Part shown: positions 9,501-17,100 of the stretch, piece after piece | Layout of the letters: every line of letters begins with the position of its first letter | Numbering within the stretch: position 1 is the first letter of the stretch | Position numbers and translations under genes: made by a program | Assembly (NCBI GenBank): GCA_030530385.1 | Contig: JAUMVB010000004.1 | Location: forward strand, 1 to 51,988 | Source of the DNA: a bacterium | GTDB taxonomy: Bacteria; Patescibacteriota; Saccharimonadia; Saccharimonadales; Saccharimonadaceae | Direction of reading: 5' to 3' | Length of the DNA: 51,988 nt | Notes under the pieces: model-generated | Database searches by the model: none | Told to the model about the DNA's origin: nothing | Seen by the model: the letters and a program-made list of their open reading frames with translations, nothing else

Positions 9501-9948
9501 TGTGATTGGTGATGCACTTTTGACTGGAAAAATTGACTTGATCCGCATTAATCGTGAAGATAAAAAAATTGTCGTAGTTGACTATAAAACTGGTTCAATT
9601 CCTCTAAAAAACGGCAAGATTGATAAAAGTAATTCTAAGATACATAAATACGAACAGCAGCTTTATTTCTATAAAATTCTTATTGAAAACACGCCAGAAT
9701 TTGCTGGCTATCAGATAGAGAAAGGCATTATAGAGTTTATTGAACCGTCAAATAAAACTGGCGAAACTTATAATTATGAAGTTTATTTCGATCCTGAAAA
9801 AGAAAATAACTTAAAGCTTTTGATTCAGGCTGTTTGGTCGCGGATTAAGAACTTTAATTTTGAATTTGAAACTGATAAATATCCAAAGAATCTGAAGGGA
9901 ATTAAGCAATTCGAAGCTGATTTGATTGACGAATTCGAAAACCGATAG
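6598..9948 (+). CDS. UvrD/AddA-like ATP-dependent helicase with C-terminal RecB-family nuclease
   Basis: 1116 aa superfamily 1A helicase-nuclease, probably acting on DNA double-strand ends or stalled forks. Walker A GPGTGKT is at residues 35-41, DEYQDTN (motif II) at 329-335, GDDDQAIMAFQGA (motif III) at 361-373, and the motif VI region FVAMTRAK at about residue 758. The C-terminus carries a PD-(D/E)xK nuclease: GTLVHDGF, GKIDLI and VVDYKTGS (D near 995, K near 997). The iron-sulfur cysteine cluster of AddB-type nucleases is absent. No AddB/RecC partner is adjacent. The start was chosen from the leaderless promoter; 6505 is the longer alternative. Confidence 0.9.
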   Translation: MNDFDKTFEKNYRMLNNEQRSAVDTIDGPVLVIAGPGTGKTQLLSTRIANILRQTDTSADNILAMTFTDAGAQNMRERLSTLIGAESYKVGIFTYHGFANEIIQNYREFFLDKNLENQADDLKKIEILAAIRENLPANSGLKYVELKNFAKVISEMKRALITPAELKHIARANIAEQDSFHEKIKGLRVSGSSFAKVEPFYRAVREALKSSISNQLDGTKFKSNLVFYLEKLNEAFLEGEETGKSNSLTGWKNNFLKEKDRNDNFQITDVYKNKKLLEFTDFYENFNNEMKSQGLYDFDDMILEVIDTVEKNNDLRFTLQEKYQYILLDEYQDTNDAQAKMIELLTDNPVVEGKPNVLAVGDDDQAIMAFQGASKSNMIDFYNRFGSNTKVINLTKNYRSHGDILSSSKKVADTISGRLTKNLPIAIEKDISAEKDFSGEQIKIERINFASQIAEFSWIAEEISKLIEKGTLASEIAIIAPKHKILQALSPYIKNRNVPVKYDKRENILEDKTILQLIKISKLVLAIRDKNEDQMAELFPEILSFDFWKIPTVEAWKMSWSAKDKREFWIEAILRSDCLAIRRLGEILVALAELSYVNSFEEMFDYILGSRAIFDAEDEGSDQGNTLRSPIREYLSEKSDEELFDVISNLTVLRDHLREFSKEQNNDLSVLIKFADAYNRADLKILNTNPHASDENAVQLMTPFVAKGLEFDHVFLLSLNQEVWNRSSGGSKTISMPINLKFTNIEDEGEDTRKRLLFVAMTRAKTHLYLTNYTSDFSGKNTKSLAFLDEREEDKILKSKILPEKWQNISHNKKDALEISDLELDWHEFYAAKNESMRNLLHPRIQNFKMSPTNLNSFIDIEYSGPQAFYENNILCFPEAYGASATLGTLVHDGFNYIQDKINADEIPSFDILHNRFIDRISKYPISEKDRTDITERFDRIFSDFFENRLNEFKAGNIAEKNFSNSGVVIGDALLTGKIDLIRINREDKKIVVVDYKTGSIPLKNGKIDKSNSKIHKYEQQLYFYKILIENTPEFAGYQIEKGIIEFIEPSNKTGETYNYEVYFDPEKENNLKLLIQAVWSRIKNFNFEFETDKYPKNLKGIKQFEADLIDEFENR

Positions 9949-9982
9949 AAATAAATACCCATTTGAAAAAGCTTAATTAAAA

Positions 9983-9991
9983 TGATAAAAT
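9983..9991 (+). promoter_or_regulatory. Extended -10 promoter, predicted leaderless start
   Basis: TGaTAAAAT ends 6 nt before ATG 9998 of the DUF2797 gene. Confidence 0.6.
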
Positions 9992-9997
9992 CAAAGG

Positions 9998-10927
9998 ATG
10001 AACGAACAGCTTTTCGAGAAAGATTTTCTTTTAACGCGCGTAGATTTTGACCGCAAAAACCAACCAAGATTAAAGCTTGGCGATATGAATACTAGCGATA
10101 TTTTTACTTTCATTCCACAATTTGAAACGCCAATTACATTAGAAATTGATTTAGGAGACCGATACTGCATCGGCTGGCATGATCTAAAAACTGGGGAAGA
10201 TTTTCTTTGCCCAGAAAATTCTAAAGTTGATAAAAAGTATGAGCAATGTCCTCAATGCCAGAAGAGGACAGGTTTTAATCCAGCGTTTTACAACGCGGCT
10301 GACGGAGATATTTCAAAACAGCAAATAGAACGAAATTCGCAGCCCCATTTTGTTTATCTAGCTTACTTTTCGGATGAAGTTGTTAAGGTTGGAATAAGTT
10401 TTGCTGGCCGAGGGGATGCTCGATTATTAGAGCAGGGTGCGCGTGCAGCTTTGATTTTAAGTGAATTTTCAAGTGCAAATGTTGCTCGAAGTTACGAAGA
10501 GAAAATTTCAAAAATGCCAGAATTCTGCGAGAATGTTAAAGCTTCGGCTAAAATCAAATTATTAGAACAAGAGTTTAGCTTTGATCACGCATCAAATATT
10601 TTACTTGCATCAAAAACTAGAATAGAAGAGAGGTTCAAAGTTAAATTCGATCAAAATAAACCAATAAATTTAGATAATTTTTATTCATTAGAGCCAAAGA
10701 TTCCAAGCGGGGAAATAATTTTAGCGAGTGATTGTCAGCAGAACTCTAATAAAATAATATTCTCTGGAATTCTAAAAGCGCAGGTTGGCTATATTCTTCT
10801 CGCTGAGCAGCAACATGAAATCCTTGCAATTCCGCTTCGTAAGTTTACAGGCTATAAAATTAAAATTACCCCCCAAATCACTGAGCTAGAACTGCCTGAG
10901 CGCCAAGCGTGTTTATTTAATTTTTAA
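9998..10927 (+). CDS. DUF2797 protein (GIY-YIG-like, putative Zn-binding)
   Basis: 309 aa. Four cysteines near the N-terminus (C57, C71, and the pair C84-x2-C87) look like a metal knuckle. The stretch from HFVYLAYFSDEVVKVGIS (about 117-134) to R-x-LEQGARAAL is the DUF2797 core, which resembles a GIY-YIG nuclease fold. Function is unknown; a nucleic-acid role is plausible but inferred. It sits between the helicase and dnaX, each with its own promoter. This is one of the few proteins in the window that keeps a cysteine metal site. Confidence 0.75.
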   Translation: MNEQLFEKDFLLTRVDFDRKNQPRLKLGDMNTSDIFTFIPQFETPITLEIDLGDRYCIGWHDLKTGEDFLCPENSKVDKKYEQCPQCQKRTGFNPAFYNAADGDISKQQIERNSQPHFVYLAYFSDEVVKVGISFAGRGDARLLEQGARAALILSEFSSANVARSYEEKISKMPEFCENVKASAKIKLLEQEFSFDHASNILLASKTRIEERFKVKFDQNKPINLDNFYSLEPKIPSGEIILASDCQQNSNKIIFSGILKAQVGYILLAEQQHEILAIPLRKFTGYKIKITPQITELELPERQACLFNF

Positions 10928-10950
10928 TTTTTGCGTAGAATTTAAAAAAA

Positions 10951-10959
10951 TGCTAGAAT
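10951..10959 (+). promoter_or_regulatory. Extended -10 promoter, predicted leaderless start of dnaX
   Basis: TGcTAGAAT ends 7 nt before ATG 10967. It is identical in sequence and spacing to the element before the helicase gene. Confidence 0.65.
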
Positions 10960-10966
10960 AGATAAA

Positions 10967-12472
10967 ATGAGTCAGGCGTTTTATAGAAAATATCGAAGTA
11001 AAAATCTCGGCGAAGTAGTTGGGCAAAATCACATTACAGAGATTCTTGAAAAGTCTCTTGCTAAGGGCAGGGTTTCGCATGCTTATCTTTTTACTGGTCC
11101 ACGAGGTGTTGGTAAAACTTCAATTGCGCGAATTTTAGCTCATCAGATTAACAATTTGCCTTACTCTGAAGAGGATCAGCATCCTGATATTATTGAAATT
11201 GATGCAGCTAGCAATAATGGTGTTGACGAGATCCGGAATTTACGTGAACAAATTCAAGTTGCGCCATTTTCGGTAAAATATCGAGTGTATATTATTGACG
11301 AAGTTCATATGCTATCTAAAGCTGCTTTTAACGCTTTACTTAAAACGCTTGAAGAACCGCCCGAGCACGCTATCTTTATTTTGGCGACAACTGACGCTCA
11401 TAAAATCCCAGCAACCATTATTTCTAGAACTCAACAGTTCGTATTTCACTATATTTCAAAAGCTGATATTGTAAAGCACCTAGCTTTTATTGCTAGGCAG
11501 GAGAATATTAAAATTCCACCCGAAGCTTTAGAGATTATCGCCGAGCGTGGAGGCGGAAGTTTTCGCGACTCGATAAGTATGCTTGATCAGCTTTCTAGTA
11601 TTTCTAATGAGGAGATCACGGCCAGTCAAATTGAAGCAATTCTTGGACTTGCACCCAAAAAACAAATTGCGGACTTAATTATGGCCTACGAAATCCAAGA
11701 TATTGCTGACATTTTAAATCAGATTGAAACAATCCGCAACTCTGGCGTTGATTTGAGAATTTTTACTGAGCAACTTATTAGCGAGATTAAGAATGTGCTA
11801 AGCGACCGTCCACATTTAGTAAAATTACTTATGCCGCTTCAAAAAGCTAAAAACTCAAACTTTTTAGATTTAGAGTTGATTTCAATTTTAATCGAGTCGG
11901 GCAATAAGCCTGCTACTCTAAATATCAATAGTCTGCAAAATAAGACTAACCCGCCCCAGTCTATCAAACGGGAGCCAGATTTAAAGCAAGAAGTCACAAT
12001 AAATGACACACCCACCCAAAATACAAAACCTAAAGAAGAACTCATAGGAAATAATCTAAAGACTAAAAAATTATCGACTGAATCTATCAAAAATACAGAA
12101 TTCAATGATAATTTAGAAAAAAACTCCTCTTCAAGTAATAAGAACGAGACTTCAAAAGAATTAAAAGATTTTAATTGGCATGATTTTCTTCAAGCAATAA
12201 AGGCTAAAGAAATGGGGATAGGGACAATTTTAGCCGGTAGAGCCTATGAGAAGAACAACGGAAAAATTATAATTTACACTGAACGACCACTTCATAAAAA
12301 ACAGCTTACAAAACCCACATCCATACAAGCAATTAATGATACTCTACGTGAGATCGGTGGAGATGGTTGGCAAATTGAAATCATTGCAGGTGCAAAACCT
12401 CCACTCGATGCAGATACAGCGAAGGTTCTTGAAATAATGGGGGGAGGAGAGGAGGTAGAAATTAATGAGTAA
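10967..12472 (+). CDS. dnaX: DNA polymerase III clamp-loader subunit gamma/tau
   Basis: AAA+ ATPase that loads the beta clamp. 501 aa. Walker A GPRGVGKT is at 44-51, DEVH at 111-114, LKTLEEPP at about 125-132, and the SRT trans-finger at 153-155. The zinc-binding cysteine module normally found between the Walker A helix and the EIDAAS segment is missing: only a short acidic linker (residues 63-73) is there and it has no cysteine. A low-complexity Asn/Ser/Lys/Glu linker (about 325-395) leads to a C-terminal domain that could be a tau-like partner-binding region. The end overlaps dnaB by 8 nt. Confidence 0.94.
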   Translation: MSQAFYRKYRSKNLGEVVGQNHITEILEKSLAKGRVSHAYLFTGPRGVGKTSIARILAHQINNLPYSEEDQHPDIIEIDAASNNGVDEIRNLREQIQVAPFSVKYRVYIIDEVHMLSKAAFNALLKTLEEPPEHAIFILATTDAHKIPATIISRTQQFVFHYISKADIVKHLAFIARQENIKIPPEALEIIAERGGGSFRDSISMLDQLSSISNEEITASQIEAILGLAPKKQIADLIMAYEIQDIADILNQIETIRNSGVDLRIFTEQLISEIKNVLSDRPHLVKLLMPLQKAKNSNFLDLELISILIESGNKPATLNINSLQNKTNPPQSIKREPDLKQEVTINDTPTQNTKPKEELIGNNLKTKKLSTESIKNTEFNDNLEKNSSSSNKNETSKELKDFNWHDFLQAIKAKEMGIGTILAGRAYEKNNGKIIIYTERPLHKKQLTKPTSIQAINDTLREIGGDGWQIEIIAGAKPPLDADTAKVLEIMGGGEEVEINE

Positions 12473-13805
12473 TTCAGAAAAAAATGCGGGAAAAGTTCCC
12501 CCACAAAATATAGACGCAGAAAAAAGCTTACTTGGCGCTATTTTGATTGACGAAGAAGTCTTGATAGATGTCGCTGAGATTGTTAAGCCAATCGATTTCT
12601 ACGACAAACGGCATGCCATAATTTATGGTGGTATTATTCGCTTATTCGAGAAGCATTCACCTGTGGACTTATTGACTTTAACTGATGAACTAAGTAAAAA
12701 AAATGAACTAGACAGTGTTGGTGGAGCAAGTTATCTCTCTGAATTAACTAATCACGTCCCAACCGCCGCCCATGCTAAATCTTATGCAGAAATCGTCTCT
12801 CAGGCCGCTGTTCGTCGCCGATTAATTAAAGCTAGCTCGGATATCTCAGAGTTGGCCTTCAATGAAGACTTAACCGTCCCAGAATTACTCGGACAAAGTG
12901 AAGCTGAGCTTTTTGGCGTTTCTGATACTAGCTTAAAAAATGATTTAACTTCTATTGAAGATATCTTAGATCAAAGCTTTGAGCGTATTGATGAATTATT
13001 CCGTAATAAAGGTCAGCTTCGTGGAATCCGCACTGGGTATCGCGATCTCGATAATATCACTGCCGGTCTTCAGCGATCAAACTTAATCATTCTTGCAGCT
13101 CGCCCAGCAATGGGTAAAACCACACTCGTAACTAACCTTGCCTATAATGTCGCGACTATCGAAAAAAAACCCGTTCTATTTTTCTCGCTAGAGATGAGTA
13201 AGGAGCAGTTAATTGACCGAATGCTGGCCGATGCGGCTGGTGTTGATAGCTGGAATATTCAAACTGGAAATTTAAGCGAAGAAGATTTCTCGAAGCTATC
13301 TGACGCTATGGGCGAAATGGCTGAAGCACCAATCTATATCGATGATACGCCAGGAATTACTGCGCTCGAACTACGCACTAAAGCACGGCGACTTGCTCAC
13401 GATGGCGAACTTGGTTTGATCGTAATCGACTATCTGCAGCTTCTTGAGCCAACCACTAAGACTGGCAATCGCGTTCAGGAAGTTTCTGAAATTTCCCGCT
13501 CACTGAAATTGATTGCCCGCGAGTTGAACGTGCCCGTAATTGCGCTTTCTCAGCTTTCGCGCCAAGTTGAAAGCCGCGAAGATAAGCGGCCACAGCTTGC
13601 TGATTTGCGTGAATCTGGGTCAATCGAGCAAGATGCAGACATCGTGATGTTTATTTATCGTGAAGCATATTACAATCCTGAAACTGAACGCGAAAACATA
13701 ACCGATCTAATTATAGCTAAGCACCGTCAAGGAACTGTTGGCACGATTGAGCTTTACTTCCACCCAGAACGTCTGCGATTTATGTCACTCGACCGCAAAC
13801 ATTAG
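12465..13805 (+). CDS. dnaB: Replicative DNA helicase DnaB
   Basis: Hexameric 5'-3' helicase of the replication fork. 446 aa. The N-terminal DnaB domain (about 12-115) has PPQNIDAEKSLLGAIL; the RecA-like domain has Walker A ARPAMGKTT (212-220), LFFSLEMSKEQL, and Walker B VIDYLQLL. ALSQLSRQVESR and LRESGSIEQDADIV match family motifs H3 and H4. Translationally coupled to dnaX by an 8-nt overlap, with the GGGGAGGAGAGG run in the dnaX tail as its ribosome binding site. No intein is present. Confidence 0.96.
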   Translation: MSNSEKNAGKVPPQNIDAEKSLLGAILIDEEVLIDVAEIVKPIDFYDKRHAIIYGGIIRLFEKHSPVDLLTLTDELSKKNELDSVGGASYLSELTNHVPTAAHAKSYAEIVSQAAVRRRLIKASSDISELAFNEDLTVPELLGQSEAELFGVSDTSLKNDLTSIEDILDQSFERIDELFRNKGQLRGIRTGYRDLDNITAGLQRSNLIILAARPAMGKTTLVTNLAYNVATIEKKPVLFFSLEMSKEQLIDRMLADAAGVDSWNIQTGNLSEEDFSKLSDAMGEMAEAPIYIDDTPGITALELRTKARRLAHDGELGLIVIDYLQLLEPTTKTGNRVQEVSEISRSLKLIARELNVPVIALSQLSRQVESREDKRPQLADLRESGSIEQDADIVMFIYREAYYNPETERENITDLIIAKHRQGTVGTIELYFHPERLRFMSLDRKH

Positions 13806-13848
13806 TCAAGATGTGCACACTGGCATTTTTGCTTTTTGAAAACTCTTA

Positions 13849-13857
13849 TGCTAAAAT
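13849..13857 (+). promoter_or_regulatory. Extended -10 promoter deciding the kinase start
   Basis: TGcTAAAAT ends 7 nt before ATG 13865. The in-frame ATG at 13811 lies upstream of it. Confidence 0.6.
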
Positions 13858-13864
13858 ATCAATC

Positions 13865-15157
13865 ATGGAAAGTGAGCAAAATCCTGAATGCGAAACATTC
13901 TTTAAAATTATCCTCGCCGCAATAATATTTTTTTCTGAAATTGTAATTATAGCCATAAGTTATGAGCTGGCTATATCGAAACAAATCTTTATTATTTTAG
14001 CGATAATTTTCTTGAATATTGCCTTTGTTTCTTTTGGGATTTGGAGAAGGATAACTCGCAAGGAGCTCATAAATTCACGCAAAAAAGAAATCCACGAGCG
14101 TGAGCGTATCCTCACAATTATCAATAGTCTACCTGACGGTATCTTAAGCGTTAGTCCAAAAGGAGAAATTGAACTTTTTAATTCTGCCGCCATGAGCCTG
14201 CTTGATACAAATACAAATCTACTTGGACAAAATATAAATAAAATTCTTACCTTAAAAAATCTAAGTGGTGATAAATTTAACTTCCGTGAAGTTTTTCGAA
14301 AAGGTGCGCCATTTTTTAGTGCTAACGACCTGATCTTTGAACAGAATGGCGACAAGCTACGAATTGAGATTGAAATTTTATCGATTCGCGGATTTTATAC
14401 TGGCGAACAAAAAACTCAAAAAAGTTTTGCGGTAATTTTGCGTGATATTACCAAGCAAAAAACACTTGATGAGGAGCGCGATGAATTTATTAGTGTAGTT
14501 AGTCATGAGCTACGAACGCCAGTCGCGATCACCGAAGGCGCTATCTCTAATTTACAAATGATGATCGCCAAAAATGCCCCACAAAATCTACTTGCCAAAA
14601 CTGTTGATATGACCTATAAGCAAATTTCGTTTTTAGCTAATATGGTTAATGATCTCTCAACTTTATCACGCGCAGAGCGTGGTGTTGGCGATAAATTCGA
14701 GAATTTTTGCCCTAAAAAACTTGCAGAAGATTTATTTTCCAAATATCAAAAATCCGCTGAAGAAAAAGGCCTTCAGCTTAATCTTAAAGTAGCTCCGAAT
14801 CTTGAAAAAATCCGCACTAGCAAACTCTACATCGAGGAGCTTCTGCAAAACATCATCACTAATTCTATCAAATACACTCACGAAGGATCAATATTGATTA
14901 AGATTGAACGAGCTGGCGACAAAGCACGGTTCTCGATTAAAGATACGGGAATCGGAATTAGTAAAACCGACCAGGCTAAAATATTTGAAAAATTTTATCG
15001 AAGCGAAGACTACCGAACTCGTGAAACTGGCGGGACTGGCCTAGGTCTTTATATTTCAGCAAAATTAGCCCGCAAACTCGGCACGCAAATCGAATTAAAA
15101 AGTCGCCTAAATCACGGTTCGGAGTTTTCTTTCGAGATTCCTTTTGCTAAAGATTAG
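13865..15157 (+). CDS. Membrane sensor histidine kinase with PAS-like domain
   Basis: 430 aa. Two transmembrane helices (about 12-32 and 40-60) separated by a very short loop, so there is no extracellular sensor domain. A PAS-like domain follows (about 82-200, starting ILTIINSLPDGILSVS). The HisKA phospho-acceptor is H214 in SHELRTP; the HATPase has the N box NIITNSIKYTHEG, DTGIGIS and GGTGLGLYIS. The domain order resembles WalK/PhoR kinases. No response regulator is adjacent, so it is an orphan here. The start at 13865 is set by the promoter; 13811 would add 18 residues. Confidence 0.9.
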   Translation: MESEQNPECETFFKIILAAIIFFSEIVIIAISYELAISKQIFIILAIIFLNIAFVSFGIWRRITRKELINSRKKEIHERERILTIINSLPDGILSVSPKGEIELFNSAAMSLLDTNTNLLGQNINKILTLKNLSGDKFNFREVFRKGAPFFSANDLIFEQNGDKLRIEIEILSIRGFYTGEQKTQKSFAVILRDITKQKTLDEERDEFISVVSHELRTPVAITEGAISNLQMMIAKNAPQNLLAKTVDMTYKQISFLANMVNDLSTLSRAERGVGDKFENFCPKKLAEDLFSKYQKSAEEKGLQLNLKVAPNLEKIRTSKLYIEELLQNIITNSIKYTHEGSILIKIERAGDKARFSIKDTGIGISKTDQAKIFEKFYRSEDYRTRETGGTGLGLYISAKLARKLGTQIELKSRLNHGSEFSFEIPFAKD

Positions 15158-15189
15158 TTTTAATACTGCTTGATTTATTAAAATTAAAA

Positions 15190-15198
15190 TGCTATACT
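15190..15198 (+). promoter_or_regulatory. Extended -10 promoter of secE-nusG
   Basis: TGcTATACT. The predicted start near 15205 gives a leader of about 49 nt. A small hairpin (AAGCC 15208-15212 with GGCTT 15218-15222, then a T-rich run) would sit at the very 5' end of the RNA. Confidence 0.55.
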
Positions 15199-15253
15199 TG
15201 ACATATCAAGCCAAATAGGCTTTTTAATTTTGAAATAATTTCAAAGGAGAAGA

Positions 15254-15622
15254 ATGGCAAAAGAAACTAAAATTAGTCGCGTCAAGGCAAAAGAATCAGA
15301 AAAAACGGCGGTTGCCAAAGATTCAAAAAAGACAGAAATGAGTAAATACGCTGCCAAAGTTGCTGGAGTAAAACCAAAGAAAGCAAAAAAATTGCTCCCA
15401 AAATGGCTTTCGGCAATACTAACACCATTTAAAATTTTCGCACCAATCAACCGGTATTTTATAGATTCTTGGCGAGAGTTAAAATTAGTTCGTTGGCCAA
15501 CCCGAAAAGAAACGTGGAAAATGACTGCCGCAGTGTTAATATTTTCGATAACATTTGCAATTTTTGTGGTAGTTTTGGATGGACTTTTCACTTTTATGTT
15601 TAAATCAATTTTAGGTAAGTAA
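15254..15622 (+). CDS. secE: Preprotein translocase subunit SecE
   Basis: Small essential subunit of the SecYEG channel. 122 aa; the first about 60 residues are very lysine-rich and variable. The conserved part starts at FIDSWRELKLVRWPTRKETWK (about 73-93), the cytosolic amphipathic helix, and is followed by one transmembrane helix (about 94-118). AAAGGAG lies 6 nt before the ATG. nusG follows after 10 nt, the classic secE-nusG pair. Confidence 0.93.
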   Translation: MAKETKISRVKAKESEKTAVAKDSKKTEMSKYAAKVAGVKPKKAKKLLPKWLSAILTPFKIFAPINRYFIDSWRELKLVRWPTRKETWKMTAAVLIFSITFAIFVVVLDGLFTFMFKSILGK

Positions 15623-15632
15623 AGGAGTAGAA

Positions 15633-16181
15633 ATGGCAAAGCAACAACGATATGCAGACGATTCTCGTCAGTGGTATGCGGTAACAACTTATGCTGGGTA
15701 TGAAGATAAAGTAGCTGAGAGTTTGCGTCAAAAAATTCAAGGTGTCGATATGGCGGATAAAATTTTTGACACTCTTGTCCCAAAAGAAAAACAAATTGAA
15801 GTCAAAAACGGCAAGCGTAAGGTAGTTGAACGAAAGATCCTTCAAAGTTATGTCTTAGTAGAGATGCGATTAACCGAAGAAACTTGGTTTGCTGTCCGTA
15901 ACACCCCTGGAGTGACTGGATTTGTAGGAAGCGATCAGCCAACACCAGTTAGCGAAAAAGAAATGCGCGATATCCGTAAACGAATGGGCACGGAAGAACC
16001 AAAATACGATATTAATTTTGCAGAAGGTGAAGTTATTAGTATTATTGATGGGCCGTTCAAAGGGTTTGAAGGTGCTGTTAGCGAAGCTGATCCAATCAAG
16101 GGTAAGATTAAAGTTATGGTTTCAATGTTTGGGCGTGAAACTCCCGTTGAGCTCGACGCTCTTCAAGTTAAAAAAATCTAA
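15633..16181 (+). CDS. nusG: Transcription termination/antitermination factor NusG
   Basis: RNA polymerase-associated elongation factor. 182 aa. The NGN domain carries QWYAVTTYAGYEDKVAESL (about 10-28), LVEMRLTEETWFAVRNTPGVTGFVG and an acidic-basic linker. The KOW domain near the C-terminus has EGEVISIIDGPFKGFEGAV. The ribosome binding site AAAGGAG precedes the ATG. Unlike most bacteria, rplK-rplA does not follow directly: an inverted gene intervenes. Confidence 0.96.
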   Translation: MAKQQRYADDSRQWYAVTTYAGYEDKVAESLRQKIQGVDMADKIFDTLVPKEKQIEVKNGKRKVVERKILQSYVLVEMRLTEETWFAVRNTPGVTGFVGSDQPTPVSEKEMRDIRKRMGTEEPKYDINFAEGEVISIIDGPFKGFEGAVSEADPIKGKIKVMVSMFGRETPVELDALQVKKI

Positions 16182-16202
16182 TTTTAAATTTTCGAAAAAT
16201 AA

Positions 16203-16230
16203 AAAACGCTCAAAAAAATGGGCGTTTTAG
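16203..16230. terminator. Bidirectional terminator after nusG
   Basis: A 9-bp stem (16203-16211 with 16220-16228, one wobble). T-rich tracts follow on both strands, the stronger one on the minus strand. Confidence 0.7.
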
Positions 16231-16245
16231 TTTGGCTTAAAATTA

Positions 16246-16270
16246 AAAATCTCGCCAAATTCAGCGAGAA
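16246..16270 (-). terminator. Terminator of the nucleotidyltransferase-like gene
   Basis: CTCGC (16251-16255) pairs with GCGAG (16264-16268), followed on the minus strand by ATTTTTAATTTT. The stem is short; it stands just beyond the stop at 16275. Confidence 0.5.
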
Positions 16271-16274
16271 AAAA

Positions 16275-16784
16275 TTACTTTTTGGCAACAACGTTTTTAT
16301 TAATCTTGAGAGCTTTTTCTATCATATATTCAGGATTTGATAAATTGTTATTAATAAGCTTAAGTTTATGCGTTCGAGAATATTCGTGAAATTCAGGTGT
16401 AGCCAGAATCATCCCATCTTCAACACAAATACAAACCTGGTAAAGATTAAATCCAAATGAGGAAATTAAATCTGTAATATTGCGATATTTTCGCTCAAAA
16501 CCTTGTTTGAAAATTGCATCCGTATCTTTAATTCGCCAAATATCAAAAAGTTGGCCGTGGTAATTAATTCGAAAACCCTTGTGAGTATTATTTTCAACAA
16601 AAGTTCCACCCAGATCTTCAAGCCGTTTACGAATTTTTGAGACAGCTATATCTGTTTTTACCACGATATCAATGTCGTGATTTTCAACCGAATCAATGCA
16701 GAGAGCTTTATAGATTGCAAAACTTCCCACAATATAAACCCGCCCAAAATCTTTTAGAGCCTCAATTACTTCACGATTTTTCAT
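16275..16784 (-). CDS. Nucleotidyltransferase-fold protein
   Basis: 169 aa from the ATG at 16784, chosen because GGAG lies 6-7 nt upstream and the promoter (16813-16821) excludes longer forms (a frame start at 16841 precedes it). The sequence VYIVGSFAIYKAL followed by HDIDIVV matches the GS...DxD signature of the polymerase-beta/MNT nucleotidyltransferase superfamily; the second half has FRINYHGQLFDIWRIKD. Substrate is unknown: it could be a stand-alone antitoxin-like or tRNA/antibiotic-modifying relative, but no HEPN partner is adjacent. Oriented against the secE-nusG and rplK genes around it, it looks like an insertion into the ancestral nusG-rplK order. Confidence 0.65.
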   Translation of the reverse strand: MKNREVIEALKDFGRVYIVGSFAIYKALCIDSVENHDIDIVVKTDIAVSKIRKRLEDLGGTFVENNTHKGFRINYHGQLFDIWRIKDTDAIFKQGFERKYRNITDLISSFGFNLYQVCICVEDGMILATPEFHEYSRTHKLKLINNNLSNPEYMIEKALKINKNVVAKK

Positions 16785-16812
16785 TTTTAAATCTCCAAAG
16801 CATGATTTTAAG

Positions 16813-16821
16813 ATTGTAACA
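16813..16821 (-). promoter_or_regulatory. Extended -10 promoter of the nucleotidyltransferase-like gene
   Basis: On the minus strand TGtTACAAT. It leaves a leader of about 22 nt containing TTTGGAG before the ATG at 16784. Confidence 0.5.
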
Positions 16822-16850
16822 TAATTAACAATTAAAAACAAGAAAAACCA

Positions 16851-17026
16851 AATTGAAGCTGAGGGCTATAGAGGTTTATATTAAACTAATGCCATTTCTG
16901 CGAAAAATGTACTTTAACAATATTTTTCACGCTAATCACATTTTCACATTCGTAATTTGCCGTCGAATAATCTTCGCAATATTTTATATAATGAGTCAAT
17001 AGCCCTAAAATAAACGAATTGAAGCT
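16851..17026. repeat. Intergenic segment with nested direct and inverted repeats
   Basis: AATTGAAGCT occurs at 16851-16860 and again at 17017-17026. Just inside these, AGGGCTAT (16862-16869) is complementary to ATAGCCCT (16999-17006). No ORF or recognisable RNA gene lies in the enclosed AT-rich stretch. The geometry recalls a short non-autonomous element with target duplication, but chance is not excluded. Confidence 0.35.
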
Positions 17027-17045
17027 TGAAATTTTTAAAAAAATA

Positions 17046-17054
17046 TGCTAAAAT
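17046..17054 (+). promoter_or_regulatory. Extended -10 promoter of rplK
   Basis: TGcTAAAAT; predicted start near 17061. The leader of about 40 nt holds a small hairpin (ACTTG/CAAGT around 17068-17082) and AAAGGGA before the ATG. Confidence 0.6.
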
Positions 17055-17100
17055 TTATACGTTACGCACTTGTTTATCAAGTAATTAAAAAGGGAATAAA

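Noticed and set aside
15241-15783. 180-codon minus-strand ORF opposite secE and nusG
   Set aside because: Spans two certain genes and their junction, no ribosome binding site or promoter of the local type.
16275-16841. Toxin-antitoxin (MNT-HEPN) pair
   Set aside because: The nucleotidyltransferase motif fits, but there is no adjacent HEPN-type ORF on either side.
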